40,111 bases of DNA from Phycisphaerae bacterium (lineage in GTDB: Bacteria > Planctomycetota > Phycisphaerae > UBA1845), in contig JAFGJQ010000191.1 in assembly GCA_016929015.1 (NCBI GenBank), positions 1 to 40,111 of the forward strand, written 5' to 3'. The notes under the pieces were generated by a model. It worked only from the letters and a program-made list of their open reading frames with translations. It was not told the origin of the DNA and searched no databases. Made by a program: the position numbers and the translations under genes. Positions 17,099-24,909 of the stretch are shown here, one piece after another; the first letter of the stretch is position 1, and the number at the start of each line of letters is the position of its first letter.

Positions 17099-17695
17099 TC
17101 AGAACAGAGACCACTCCGCCGAGACAACAGACTCATCCACGGAGACCACGGCTCCGGACGTCACCATCAATCGCGGCCGCTCTGCCTCCCGCGCATCCTC
17201 TGCCGGGACGGCCCCACGCGAAAACGACACGATCACAACCGCTTCCGGTCGGGCCTCGGACGGCGCCGGCGGCTCGACGACCACATGGGTTTCCATCCGT
17301 TCTTTTTCCACGACCACGACTCCCATGTGCGATTCGGCCGGCGGGCCCGAGCGCGTCACCAGCCATCCCGTCACGAGCAGCCCGACGGCCGCCGCCGCCG
17401 CCAGCGGCGCCATCCACCGATGCAGGCGAATCACGCGCCGGCCGGCATCGGCGTTCTCACGCCGAAGACGAGCGCCGGCCACAAACGCCTCCGCGTCCAC
17501 CACCGGGACCCGCTCGCCCCACGTGCGGACCCAATCGTCCACGCGACGCAGCTCGGACAGCATCGACGCCAACTCGGCGTCACTCGCCAACTCACGCTCC
17601 AGGTCCGCCCGAGTGAGCTCGTCCAACTGACCGTCCAGGTACTGGCTCAGCAGGTATTCGCGGGATTCACGATTGTCAGGAGGAGTCGACATCAT
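17099..17695 (-). CDS. Membrane-bound anti-sigma factor
   Basis: About 198 residues. The N-terminus (YLLSQYLDGQLDELTRADLERELASD) matches the helical sigma-binding start of zf-HC2/RseA-like anti-sigma factors but has no zinc-binding Cys/His cluster. One transmembrane helix (MAPLAAAAAVGLLVTGWLV) separates it from an ~80-residue periplasmic tail rich in Val, Glu and Pro. It lies directly downstream of an ECF sigma factor gene, which is the usual arrangement. Tandem ATG codons at 17695 and 17692, and another at 17704, make the exact start uncertain. It presumably holds the sigma factor at the membrane until a periplasmic signal triggers release. Confidence 0.8.
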   Translation of the reverse strand: MMSTPPDNRESREYLLSQYLDGQLDELTRADLERELASDAELASMLSELRRVDDWVRTWGERVPVVDAEAFVAGARLRRENADAGRRVIRLHRWMAPLAAAAAVGLLVTGWLVTRSGPPAESHMGVVVVEKERMETHVVVEPPAPSEARPEAVVIVSFSRGAVPAEDAREAERPRLMVTSGAVVSVDESVVSAEWSLF

Positions 17696-17743
17696 CCACT
17701 TCATCTCTGCCGCCGCACACGGCCATCGTTTCCACAAACCGGC

Positions 17744-18364
17744 CTACAGGTACTCGGCAAGCATCTCACGCAGCTTCTTGCGGGCCTGGAACACATTCCA
17801 CTTCACCAACTCCACACTGCAGTCCAACAGGTCCGCCACTTCCTTCTGCGGCAGCCCTTCGATGCTGAACAACACCAGGGCCAACCGCTGTTTGTCCGGC
17901 AATGCCTCCAGGGCCCGCCGCACCGCCTCCTGGGTTTCCTCGGACCCCGACGTGTCGTGGGGCGCCAGCCGCTGCAACACGGCCGCTCCGTCGGCACTGC
18001 GCAGCTCCCCGACCTTGTCCCCCACCTCGTCCAGGGAGAGCGCCGACCCCACTCCCCCGCTTCGCCGGGACCGCAACGCGTTCAGGGCCAGGTTCCCGAC
18101 AATCCGCATCAACCACGGGCCGAATCGACCGGAATCCTTGAGGCTGCCCAAGCTTCGGTAGGCCCGCAAAAACGCGTCCTGGGCGACGTCCGACGCGTCC
18201 TGGAGGGAGCCCAGACGCCGGTAGGCAACGGCCATGGCCTGCCGATGGTAGCGCCGCACCAAGTCGTCGAACGCGGTCGAGTCACCGGCCAGTGTTCGAG
18301 CGATCAGGATCGCGTCCTCTTCTGCTGGGCTGGCCGGGGCTCCCACCGGTAACTGCGTCTCCAT
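17744..18364 (-). CDS. ECF-type RNA polymerase sigma factor
   Basis: About 206 residues. Region 2 is clear (FDDLVRRYHRQAMAVAYRR, ASDVAQDAFLRAYRSL, GRFGPWLMRIVGNLALNALR), and so is region 4 (ALEALPDKQRLALVLFSIEG, PQKEVADLLDCSVELVKWN, VFQARKKLREML). The linker between them is Ser/Gly-rich. The VKWxVFxARKKL ending is common in planctomycete and proteobacterial ECF factors. First gene of a three-gene operon with an anti-sigma factor and an STN-domain protein. ATG at 18364 is assumed; GTG at 18376 is possible. The upstream sequence on this strand contains AACCTGTAACCGTC close to the gene, which could be an autoregulated ECF-type promoter, but I cannot assign its class. Confidence 0.9.
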   Translation of the reverse strand: METQLPVGAPASPAEEDAILIARTLAGDSTAFDDLVRRYHRQAMAVAYRRLGSLQDASDVAQDAFLRAYRSLGSLKDSGRFGPWLMRIVGNLALNALRSRRSGGVGSALSLDEVGDKVGELRSADGAAVLQRLAPHDTSGSEETQEAVRRALEALPDKQRLALVLFSIEGLPQKEVADLLDCSVELVKWNVFQARKKLREMLAEYL

Positions 18365-18543
18365 AACCTTTGACACTTCAAGACGGTTACAGGTTAGCGA
18401 TGCACAAGGGCGACAGACGGCGGTCGCAAGGTAGCGCCGCTATCAGGTCGTGTCAAACGACCGCATCCGCGAGCCCGGTGTCGGATTACCGTCCGAGCGG
18501 ACGGCATGTTCCGATAATGAGGCGCAAGAACCCTGTGCTGCGG

Positions 18544-18571
18544 TTGCCGGACCCTGCGTGGTTTCTATGAT
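18544..18571 (+). promoter_or_regulatory. Possible promoter of panC giving a near-leaderless transcript
   Basis: TTGCCG and TATGAT are separated by 16 bp. Transcription from this pair would start within a few bases of the preferred panC ATG, and no ribosome binding site precedes that ATG. The -35 match is only partial. Confidence 0.3.
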
Positions 18572-18581
18572 GGTGCGACCC

Positions 18582-19442
18582 ATGTTCACGGCAACGACAA
18601 TCGCAGAGGTTCGGGAGGGCTTGGAGCCGGTTCGGCGAGCGGATCGGTGCATCGGGTTCGTCCCGACGATGGGGGCCCTGCACGAGGGTCACGTTTCGCT
18701 GATTCGGGCCGCCCGGCGCGACTGCGCCCACGTGGTGGTGAGCATTTTCGTGAACCCGACGCAGTTTGGGCCGGGAGAAGATCTTGCGAAGTATCCGCGT
18801 CCGCTGGAAGAGGATCTGCGGGCATGCCGGGAAGCGGGCACGGACCTTGTCTTTGCGCCGACCGCGTCCGAGATGTACCGTTCGAATGCCGTCACCACGG
18901 TCCGCGTGGGGAAGCTGAGCGAACCTCTTTGCGGCGCGTTCCGGCCAGGGCATTTCGAGGGCGTCGCGACGGTGGTGGCCAAGCTGTTCAACATTGTGAT
19001 GCCGGGCCGGGCGTACTTCGGCGAGAAGGACTATCAGCAACTCGTCGTGATCCGGCAAATGGTCCGGGACCTGGACCTGCCGATTGGGATTGTCGGCTGC
19101 CCCACGGTGCGGGAGACGGGCGGCCTGGCGATGTCGAGTCGAAACCGCTATCTCAGCGTCGAACAGCGTCACCAGGCCCTGAGCCTGAACCAGGCCCTGA
19201 CCGAAGCGCGGCAGGCCGTGACGGCGGGGACACGCGACGTGTCGATGCTGTGCGACATGATTCGCCGTCGCATCCTGGCCGCCGGAGAGGCCCGGATGGA
19301 CTACGTGAGCATTGTGGACGCGGCATCGTTGGAGGCCCTGCAAACGGTGGACCGGCCGGCCCGGATGTGCGTGGCCGTCCGCATCGGTGACTGTCGGCTC
19401 ATCGACAACATGCCGGTGGACGTTCCCGGAGCACACGGGTAG
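18582..19442 (+). CDS. panC: Pantothenate synthetase
   Basis: PanC condenses pantoate and beta-alanine with ATP via a pantoyl-adenylate, the last step of vitamin B5 synthesis. The 286-residue protein has the family's ATP-binding blocks: VPTMGALHEGHVSLIR (HIGH-like), SIFVNPTQFGPGEDL, KLFNIVMPGRAYFGEKDYQQ, and RETGGLAMSSRN (KMSKS-like). ATG at 18582 was chosen because family members begin with a short strand matching FTATTIAEVRE. In-frame ATGs at 18567 and 18570 are possible. It is divergent from the ECF sigma operon. lgt follows 76 bp downstream and may be co-transcribed. Confidence 0.96.
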   Translation: MFTATTIAEVREGLEPVRRADRCIGFVPTMGALHEGHVSLIRAARRDCAHVVVSIFVNPTQFGPGEDLAKYPRPLEEDLRACREAGTDLVFAPTASEMYRSNAVTTVRVGKLSEPLCGAFRPGHFEGVATVVAKLFNIVMPGRAYFGEKDYQQLVVIRQMVRDLDLPIGIVGCPTVRETGGLAMSSRNRYLSVEQRHQALSLNQALTEARQAVTAGTRDVSMLCDMIRRRILAAGEARMDYVSIVDAASLEALQTVDRPARMCVAVRIGDCRLIDNMPVDVPGAHG

Positions 19443-19518
19443 GATATGCACGGCCCTGCGTAGCCGGCGCGGGCGGGGCCGATCTTGGATTGTCCCAGCA
19501 AAGGAAGTTACAAGGCGA

Positions 19519-20742
19519 ATGTATCCCGAACTATTCCGTCTGCCCTTCGTGGGGTACCCGATCAAGAGTTACGGCTTCATGCTGATGGTGGGGTTCCTCA
19601 CCGCGATCTGGTTCGCCATGCGCCGTGCGGAGCGAGTCAAGGGCGATCCGGACCTCATTCTGAACCTGGGTTTCATCGCGTTGTTCTGTGGCGTGGTGGG
19701 TGCTCGGCTGTTCTACGTCGCCCATTACTGGAAGACGCAGTTCGCTCCGCAGTCCAACCCACTGATGGCCGCGATCAACCTGACCTCGGGCGGGCTGGAG
19801 TATTACGGCGGCCTGCTCTTCGCCATTGCCGGTGCGTCGCTCTACCTGGTGATCAAGCGTGTGTCGTGGCGGATGTACATGGACATTGTGGCGCCATCGG
19901 TGATGTGGGGCCTGGCCTTCGGCAGAATGGGCTGCTTCCTGAACGGCTGCTGCTGGGGCGGCCTGTGCGTGGATGCGCACAACGAGGCGGCCCTGCCCTG
20001 GGCGGTCCAGTTTCCCTTCAGCAGTCCGGCGTATCTGCGTCAGTGGGAGGAACGACGCGTCACCGCCCCGGCGGAACTGCTCTATACACCGCAGATTCTA
20101 CCCGGGCAGAGTGCACCGCTGGCGCGTGAGCTGCTGAGCCTCACACCGGAGGAAAGATTCGGTCCCATCCGCCAACTGGAAGAGCTGCAGAAGCAGTTCG
20201 AAGACGCCAAGGCGGCGTCGGCGACGCCGGCGAAGCTGGAGAGGCTGAAGCGGCAAATCGATGCCGCGGACAAAAGGGTCAAGGCACTGAACGCACAGCA
20301 TGACGCGCTGGATCGTGCCCTGCAATTCCCGTCGCGAACCGACCCGTCGCGTGCCATGACGTACTCGGAACTCCAGGACCTGGCGGCCGCGCACAAGACG
20401 CTCCCCGTCCATCCGGCGCAGATCTACGGCATCCTCAATGCACTGATCCTCTCGTTTGTGCTCAGCCTGGTCTTCTACCGAAGGCGCCGGCACGGCGTTG
20501 TGATGGGGCTGATGCTTGTGCTGTACCCGATTACGCGCATCATTCTGGAGGTGATCCGCACGGACAACCCGCACGACAGCTTCGGTGTCACCATCTCGCA
20601 GGCGGTGAGCATCGGCACCATCGCGGTCGGCATCGCCTTCCTTGTGATCCTCTATCGCTATCTGCCGCTGCGCTCACCGCGAGCCGTGCCGTTTGTGCCA
20701 CCGTCCGGTCCGGCAGCGACGGACGGACGCGACACCCGCTGA
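19519..20742 (+). CDS. lgt: Prolipoprotein diacylglyceryl transferase with large insertion
   Basis: Lgt moves a diacylglyceryl group from phosphatidylglycerol to the lipobox Cys of prolipoproteins. The protein has 407 residues against a usual 260-300. The signature GRMGCFLNGCCWGG (residues 135-148, with essential Arg136) and membrane segments before and after it are intact, as is HPAQIYG near residue 298. Between about 170 and 292 is an extra segment with a predicted coiled coil (RQLEELQKQFEDAKAAS and LERLKRQIDAADKRVKALN). The usual SFHGG motif, whose His is important in E. coli, reads LEYYGG here. The start ATG follows AAGG by four nt. The window encodes several lipoproteins that would be substrates. 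Confidence 0.94.
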   Translation: MYPELFRLPFVGYPIKSYGFMLMVGFLTAIWFAMRRAERVKGDPDLILNLGFIALFCGVVGARLFYVAHYWKTQFAPQSNPLMAAINLTSGGLEYYGGLLFAIAGASLYLVIKRVSWRMYMDIVAPSVMWGLAFGRMGCFLNGCCWGGLCVDAHNEAALPWAVQFPFSSPAYLRQWEERRVTAPAELLYTPQILPGQSAPLARELLSLTPEERFGPIRQLEELQKQFEDAKAASATPAKLERLKRQIDAADKRVKALNAQHDALDRALQFPSRTDPSRAMTYSELQDLAAAHKTLPVHPAQIYGILNALILSFVLSLVFYRRRRHGVVMGLMLVLYPITRIILEVIRTDNPHDSFGVTISQAVSIGTIAVGIAFLVILYRYLPLRSPRAVPFVPPSGPAATDGRDTR

Positions 20743-20760
20743 TCCCCGACGGAACGGCGG

Positions 20761-21375
20761 TCAGCGTCGTCCCTCGCGGTTCAGGCCCCACAAATGCGCG
20801 GCACTGGTGCTGATCGCGCGGAAGCCCTCCGCCAGCAGTTGCCTGGCCAGGTCCGGCGTGCGGATCAGGCCGCCGGCAATCAGCGGCATGGGCTGAGAGC
20901 GGAACCGCTGAATCTCGTGCAGGGCGGCCACGGCGGGCACCAGTTCGATCGCATCGGGCTGCGACTGCTCAATCACGTGCAGGCCGCGTTCAACGGACCG
21001 CCCATCCTGCAGGAACACCAGCAGAATGGAGGCCAGGCCGAAGCGCCGGGCCGCCGCCACCAGATGGGATCGGACGGTGATGATCCCATCCACCATCTGC
21101 AGCCCGGCCAGGTATTCCAGGCCCGCCACATCACTGCTGAGGCCCGCCAGGAGGTCCAGGTGCAGAATCACGGGCGTGTGGGCGGTCGGGCCTTCCCTCA
21201 AACGCGTCACGCACGTAGAGAGCTCTGCCAACTGAATGCCCTGAAGGAAGATCAGGCTCGCGTCGGCCAGAACGGCCGCGTCGACCTTGTTTTCGTGAAC
21301 GACGGGAATGACCGGCTGTCGGAGCCAGTCGCGGATCGGCCTGGGACGCACGTGCTTCTTCGTCAAGGCGTTCAC
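20761..21375 (-). CDS. glpP: GlpP-family glycerol-3-phosphate-responsive antiterminator
   Basis: About 204 residues with the GlpP family pattern: PVIPVVHENKVDAAVLADASLIFLQG at the N-terminus, then HTPVILHLDLLAGLSSD, VDGIITVRSHLVAAARRFGL, PDAIELVPAVA and PLIAGGLI, typical of a small phosphate-binding TIM-barrel-like fold. In Bacillus, GlpP bound to G3P prevents termination in glp leader RNAs. I chose GTG at 21375, downstream of a plausible promoter. The frame extends up to an ATG at 21441, but that would run the coding region through the divergent promoters and has no ribosome binding site. It is divergent from glpQ, whose leader contains an intrinsic terminator, and convergent with lgt. Confidence 0.88.
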   Translation of the reverse strand: MNALTKKHVRPRPIRDWLRQPVIPVVHENKVDAAVLADASLIFLQGIQLAELSTCVTRLREGPTAHTPVILHLDLLAGLSSDVAGLEYLAGLQMVDGIITVRSHLVAAARRFGLASILLVFLQDGRSVERGLHVIEQSQPDAIELVPAVAALHEIQRFRSQPMPLIAGGLIRTPDLARQLLAEGFRAISTSAAHLWGLNREGRR

Positions 21376-21401
21376 ACTCGCCGGCAAGCGGTCCGGAAGA
21401 C

Positions 21402-21431
21402 TTGACAACAACCTGACGCAGGTTGTACTAT
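21402..21431 (+). promoter_or_regulatory. Promoter of the glpQ-egsA-HAD-glpD operon
   Basis: A consensus TTGACA is followed after 18 bp by TACTAT. Transcription would start near 21438, about 8 nt before the first leader hairpin. It overlaps a candidate promoter on the opposite strand. Confidence 0.65.
21408..21426. promoter_or_regulatory. Perfect palindrome (candidate operator) between divergent glp promoters
   Basis: ACAACCTG-ACG-CAGGTTGT has perfect 8-bp arms around three bases. It fills the -35/-10 spacer of the rightward promoter and lies just beyond the -10 element of the leftward one, so a bound dimer could control both directions. GlpP is an RNA-binding regulator, so a separate DNA-binding protein would be needed. 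Confidence 0.6.
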
Positions 21432-21456
21432 AAAGATACATTCAGGGCCATCGCAA
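21427..21456 (-). promoter_or_regulatory. Candidate glpP promoter
   Basis: On the minus strand TTGCGA is followed after 18 bp by TATAGT. It overlaps the operon promoter face to face. Transcription would begin near 21420 and give a ~45-nt leader before the GTG chosen for glpP. Confidence 0.45.
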
Positions 21457-21467
21457 GGGCGGTGGCC
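21446..21467 (+). promoter_or_regulatory. 5' leader hairpin, possible GlpP-binding element
   Basis: GGCCATCGC and GCGGTGGCC pair over nine positions (one G-U) with loop AAGG. It is the first structure on the leader RNA and is followed by a purine-rich single-stranded linker (GAGAACAAAGAGAAAG) leading into the terminator. The position suits an element recognised by an antiterminator. Confidence 0.5.
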
Positions 21468-21493
21468 GGTAGGGCCAGAGAACAAAGAGAAAG

Positions 21494-21549
21494 GCCCCGC
21501 GATAACGCTTCGTACGGCTTGCCCGTACGCGGATCGCGGGGCTTTTTTT
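21494..21549 (+). terminator. Intrinsic terminator in the glpQ leader (antitermination target)
   Basis: GCCCCGCGAT (21494-21503) pairs perfectly with ATCGCGGGGC (21533-21542). Inside, CGTACGG and CCGTACG form a second hairpin. Seven T residues follow. It lies between the operon promoter and the glpQ start codon, so by default it would stop transcription before the first gene. A GlpP-type antiterminator is encoded immediately upstream. Confidence 0.85.
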
Positions 21550-21612
21550 CTCGCGCCGTTGCGGTCACCGCCGGGCCCGCAGGTGAAGGCCGCCTTGGGA
21601 GAAGTCCAGACG

Positions 21613-22566
21613 ATGAAACGAGAACAGTGGAAGCGACGGGGTCAACGTTGGATCGCGATCCCCCTGGCGGCCGGCGGCCTGCTGACATGCGGTGTCGCCT
21701 GTCTGCAGCCGGCCGGAAGTGAGCCCGCGCCGCTGTCGCCGGCGCCGCCGCAGGCTCGTTTTGTGATTCAGGCGCACCGCGGGGCCGGCAATTCGGCGCC
21801 GGAAAACACGCTCGAATCCTTCGAGTTGTCGTGGGCGATGGGGACGGTGCCCGAAGCCGACGTCCGCACGACGAAGGACGGCGTTCTGGTCGCATTTCAC
21901 GACAACACGCTGAAGCGGCTGGTCAAGAACGTGCCGGCCGAGCGAGCCAACCTGGGGATCGCCGATCTTCCGTGGGCCGAGGCGGGAAAACTGGACGTGG
22001 GCGCGTACAAGGGCGAGGCGTTCCGCGGCCAGCACATCCCGCGGATGTGCGACGTGTTCGCGGCCATGCGCGGGCGGCCGTCGCGGTGGCTGTATCTCGA
22101 CATCAAGGATGTCCCGCTGGCGACGCTGGCCGCCCTGGTTCGGCGGCACGGCGTCGAGCAACAGGTCATCCTGGCCTCCACGAAATACCCGCTCATCTGT
22201 GCGTGGCGGGAACTGCTGCCCGAAGGCCGGACGCTGCACTGGATGGGCGGCGATGAAGCGGAATTGTCGCAGCGGCTGAGCGCGTTGCGGGAGGAAGGCT
22301 TCCGGGGCATTACCCAGCTCCAGATCCACGTGCGAGTCAACGATCCGGGCGAGGACGACCCGTTCCGCCCGTCCTCCGCGTTCCTCGCGTCTGTCGGACG
22401 CGAGTTGCAGGCGTACGGCATCTTGTTTCAGACGCTTCCCTGGGATTGTGACGACGTCGGCGTGTTTCACCGCCTGCTGGACCTGGGGGCGAAGTCGTTC
22501 GCCACAGATTTCCCGGAAACCGCCCTGGAGGCCGTTCGAACGTATGAGCGGCGGGAGGGCCGTTGA
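21613..22566 (+). CDS. glpQ: Glycerophosphodiester phosphodiesterase, exported
   Basis: GlpQ cleaves glycerophosphodiesters (deacylated phospholipids) to G3P and an alcohol. The 317-residue protein starts with a signal peptide (KREQWKRRGQRW, then a hydrophobic core) with Cys residues at 26 and 30. LLTC or GVAC could act as an atypical lipobox. The catalytic domain has QAHRGAGNSAPENTLESF (His55, Arg56, Glu64), the metal-binding EADVRTTKDG, and VAFHDNTLKRL with catalytic His96, followed by FATDFPE near the end. GGGAGAAG lies eight nt upstream of the ATG. Its stop codon overlaps the start of the next gene. First gene of an operon predicted to be controlled by GlpP antitermination. Confidence 0.92.
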   Translation: MKREQWKRRGQRWIAIPLAAGGLLTCGVACLQPAGSEPAPLSPAPPQARFVIQAHRGAGNSAPENTLESFELSWAMGTVPEADVRTTKDGVLVAFHDNTLKRLVKNVPAERANLGIADLPWAEAGKLDVGAYKGEAFRGQHIPRMCDVFAAMRGRPSRWLYLDIKDVPLATLAALVRRHGVEQQVILASTKYPLICAWRELLPEGRTLHWMGGDEAELSQRLSALREEGFRGITQLQIHVRVNDPGEDDPFRPSSAFLASVGRELQAYGILFQTLPWDCDDVGVFHRLLDLGAKSFATDFPETALEAVRTYERREGR

Positions 22567-23987
22567 ACTCTTTGGGTGCCTGTATCGTGACGTGTGAACC
22601 GTTGAATCCGTGGGTGCGCGAGGCTCTGGACCTGGCTTCCGATACCCAGGAAGTGAGACTGGGCCGCGGCGCCGTTGACGAAGCCGCGAACGTGTTCGGA
22701 CAGTGCTTTGGCGACGCTACGCCCATGGTTGTCGCCGATACGGCCACGTTCGAGGCCGCCGGCCGAAAGACCTTTGACGTTCTAAGTCGGGCCGGGCAGA
22801 CCCCAGTGGACGCATTCGTATTCGAGGGCCCCGACCTGCACGCCCACCACGATCACGTGGTGCGGCTGCAGCAGCAGCTCGGCTTGACTGACGCAGTGCC
22901 CGTCGCGGTCGGATCGGGAACGATCAACGACCTGGTAAAGCTGGCGGCGCACCGCTGCCGGCGCCCGTACATGGTGGTGGGCACGGCGGCGTCCATGGAC
23001 GGCTACACCGCATTTGGGGCGTCCATCAACCGTGCCGGATCGAAGCAGACGTTCTACTGCCCGGCCCCTCGGGCGGTGATCGCGGACCTGGACGTGATCT
23101 GTGAAGCTCCCACGGAGTTGAACGCCGCCGGCTACGCGGACCTGGCCGCCAAGACGACCGCAGGCGCAGACTGGATTCTCGCCGACGCGCTGGGAATCGA
23201 TGCCATCGCTCCGGAGGCATGGGAAATGGTCCAGAACCGCCTGGCGGACTGGCTGGGCGATCCGGCGGGCGTCCGGAATCGAAGCCCGCAGGCCCTGCGA
23301 GACCTGATGGAGGGGCTGCTCATGACCGGCTTTGCCATGCAGTGGTGCAAATCCAGCCGGCCGGCCTCCGGGGCGGAACACCAGTTCAGTCACCTGTGGG
23401 ACATGCAGAATCATCACCACGAGGGCCGCATTCCCCTGCACGGCCACAAGGTGGCGGTTGGCACGCTGGCCTCCACGCTGCTGTACGAGGCGATGCTGGA
23501 AGCTCCGATCCAGACGATCGACGTGCAGCGTGTGTGCGCGGAATGGCCGGAGGCGAACACGATTGCGCGGTTGGCGACGCGCGCCCACGAGTCGCTGGCG
23601 CTTCGAGCGGTGGCCATCCGGGAAAGCCAGGCCAAGTACGTGGATCGCTACACGTTGTCTCAGCGGTTGGACCGTCTCAAGGAACTCTGGCCCGAACTGC
23701 GTGGGAGACTGACCGGCCGGTTGATCCCGTCCCACCGCCTGCGAGACATGCTGAAGGATGCGGGCGCGCCGATCGATCCCGGCGACATCGGCATTGATCG
23801 AGCCCGCCTGCGTCGCTCGTACGTTGAGGCGTACCAGATCCGCCGCCGATACACCGTGCTGGACCTGGCGGTGGAGTCGGGGACCCTGCCGCCGTGCCTG
23901 GACCGACTTTTCGGCGGCAACGGGGCCTGGGGCGCCGACGCTTGCCCGCCTGGCTCGAACGATGCGCGAGCGTGCAGTACGCCCTGA
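22563..23987 (+). CDS. egsA: sn-Glycerol-1-phosphate dehydrogenase (EgsA/AraM family)
   Basis: This NAD(P)H-dependent enzyme reduces dihydroxyacetone phosphate to sn-glycerol-1-phosphate, the backbone of archaeal lipids and of the heptaprenylglyceryl lipids made in Bacillus via AraM. The 474-residue protein has the Rossmann-type nucleotide-binding GSGTINDLVKLAA (117-129), GTAASMDGYTAFGASI, the metal ligand region AAGYADLAAKTTAGADW (Asp193 by family comparison), and His-containing SGAEHQFSHLWDM and LHGHKVAVG. These match the AraM layout rather than glycerol dehydrogenase. The TTG start overlaps the glpQ stop and is preceded by GGGAGG. The extra ~100 C-terminal residues are helical. The two key His motifs are intact, so activity is plausible. 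Confidence 0.9.
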   Translation: MNSLGACIVTCEPLNPWVREALDLASDTQEVRLGRGAVDEAANVFGQCFGDATPMVVADTATFEAAGRKTFDVLSRAGQTPVDAFVFEGPDLHAHHDHVVRLQQQLGLTDAVPVAVGSGTINDLVKLAAHRCRRPYMVVGTAASMDGYTAFGASINRAGSKQTFYCPAPRAVIADLDVICEAPTELNAAGYADLAAKTTAGADWILADALGIDAIAPEAWEMVQNRLADWLGDPAGVRNRSPQALRDLMEGLLMTGFAMQWCKSSRPASGAEHQFSHLWDMQNHHHEGRIPLHGHKVAVGTLASTLLYEAMLEAPIQTIDVQRVCAEWPEANTIARLATRAHESLALRAVAIRESQAKYVDRYTLSQRLDRLKELWPELRGRLTGRLIPSHRLRDMLKDAGAPIDPGDIGIDRARLRRSYVEAYQIRRRYTVLDLAVESGTLPPCLDRLFGGNGAWGADACPPGSNDARACSTP

Positions 23988-24039
23988 AGTGGAATGCGCA
24001 ACACAGGCCGGCGCCGGCAGATATGGGAGAAGGCAATCC

Positions 24040-24897
24040 ATGACGAAGAACAACGTCGCATTCGGCTCCATCCGGCACGTCGCCTTGGACATGGACGGCA
24101 CCATCTACAAAGGCGGGACACTGTTTGAATGGACGCTCGGTTTCCTGGCCCGGCTGGACGCACTGGGCATCGGGCACACGTTTCTGACGAACAACTCGTC
24201 GCGCAGCCGGAAGGACTACCTGCGTCATTTGCGAAAGATGGGGATCGTCGCGACCGCCGACCAACTCTACACGTCCACGCTGGCCACGATCGACCACGTG
24301 CGAAACGTCTATCCCGCCGGCCGCCGGCTTTTCCTGATCGGCACGCCCAGCCTGGCCGATGAGCTTGCAGAGGCGGGCTTCGAGGTAATCACAGACCCGC
24401 ACAGCGAGGCGGAGCCCGACCTGGTGATCGTGGGTTTCGACACGGCGCTCGAGTACACGCGCCTGTGCAAGGCGGCCTGGTGGATCAGACGGGGCAAGCC
24501 GTTCATCGCGACGCACCCCGACCGGGTTTGCCCGACCGACCTGCCCACGGTGCTGGTTGACTGCGGTGCGGTGTGCGCGTGTCTGGCGAGCGCGACGGGG
24601 GTGGAGCCGGCGGCGGTCCTGGGCAAGCCGGACCCCCGGATGTTGACGGGCATTCTGCAGCGACACGGGTTGGCGCCGCACGAACTGGTGATGGTCGGCG
24701 ATCGGCTCTACACGGACATGGTCATGGCCCAGCGAGCGGGCGTGATGGGAGTGCTGGTGCTGACCGGCGAGGCGACAGCCGAGGACGCCGTGCAGTGGCC
24801 GACGCTGCCGACGGTCGTCTTGCCGAGCCTGAAGGAACTGGGCGACCTGCTGGCACGCGCCCGCAGGGCGAAGTCGTCGGCCACAGACGGGGAGTAG
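24040..24897 (+). CDS. HAD-superfamily phosphatase, subclass IIA (NagD/AraL-like)
   Basis: A 285-residue cytoplasmic HAD phosphatase with all four motifs: LDMDGTIY (Asp17 nucleophile, Asp19), FLTNNSSRS, the Lys motif in VLGKPDPRML, and MVGDRLYTDMVMAQRAGV. The cap between motifs II and III is the C2 type of NagD, AraL and glycerol-phosphate phosphatases. The ATG follows GGGAGAAGG. In Bacillus subtilis araL (a NagD-like phosphatase) sits beside araM (G1P dehydrogenase), and the same pairing is seen here. A role in removing phosphate from glycerol phosphates, or in clearing phosphosugars, is inferred from this context only. Confidence 0.9.
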   Translation: MTKNNVAFGSIRHVALDMDGTIYKGGTLFEWTLGFLARLDALGIGHTFLTNNSSRSRKDYLRHLRKMGIVATADQLYTSTLATIDHVRNVYPAGRRLFLIGTPSLADELAEAGFEVITDPHSEAEPDLVIVGFDTALEYTRLCKAAWWIRRGKPFIATHPDRVCPTDLPTVLVDCGAVCACLASATGVEPAAVLGKPDPRMLTGILQRHGLAPHELVMVGDRLYTDMVMAQRAGVMGVLVLTGEATAEDAVQWPTLPTVVLPSLKELGDLLARARRAKSSATDGE

Positions 24898-24909
24898 AAG
24901 AACGGGACC

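Noticed and set aside
21376-21441. The longer N-terminus of GlpP reaching an ATG at 21441
   Set aside because: It would place coding sequence over both divergent promoters and the palindrome. It has no ribosome binding site, and the extra residues do not resemble the family's N-terminus.
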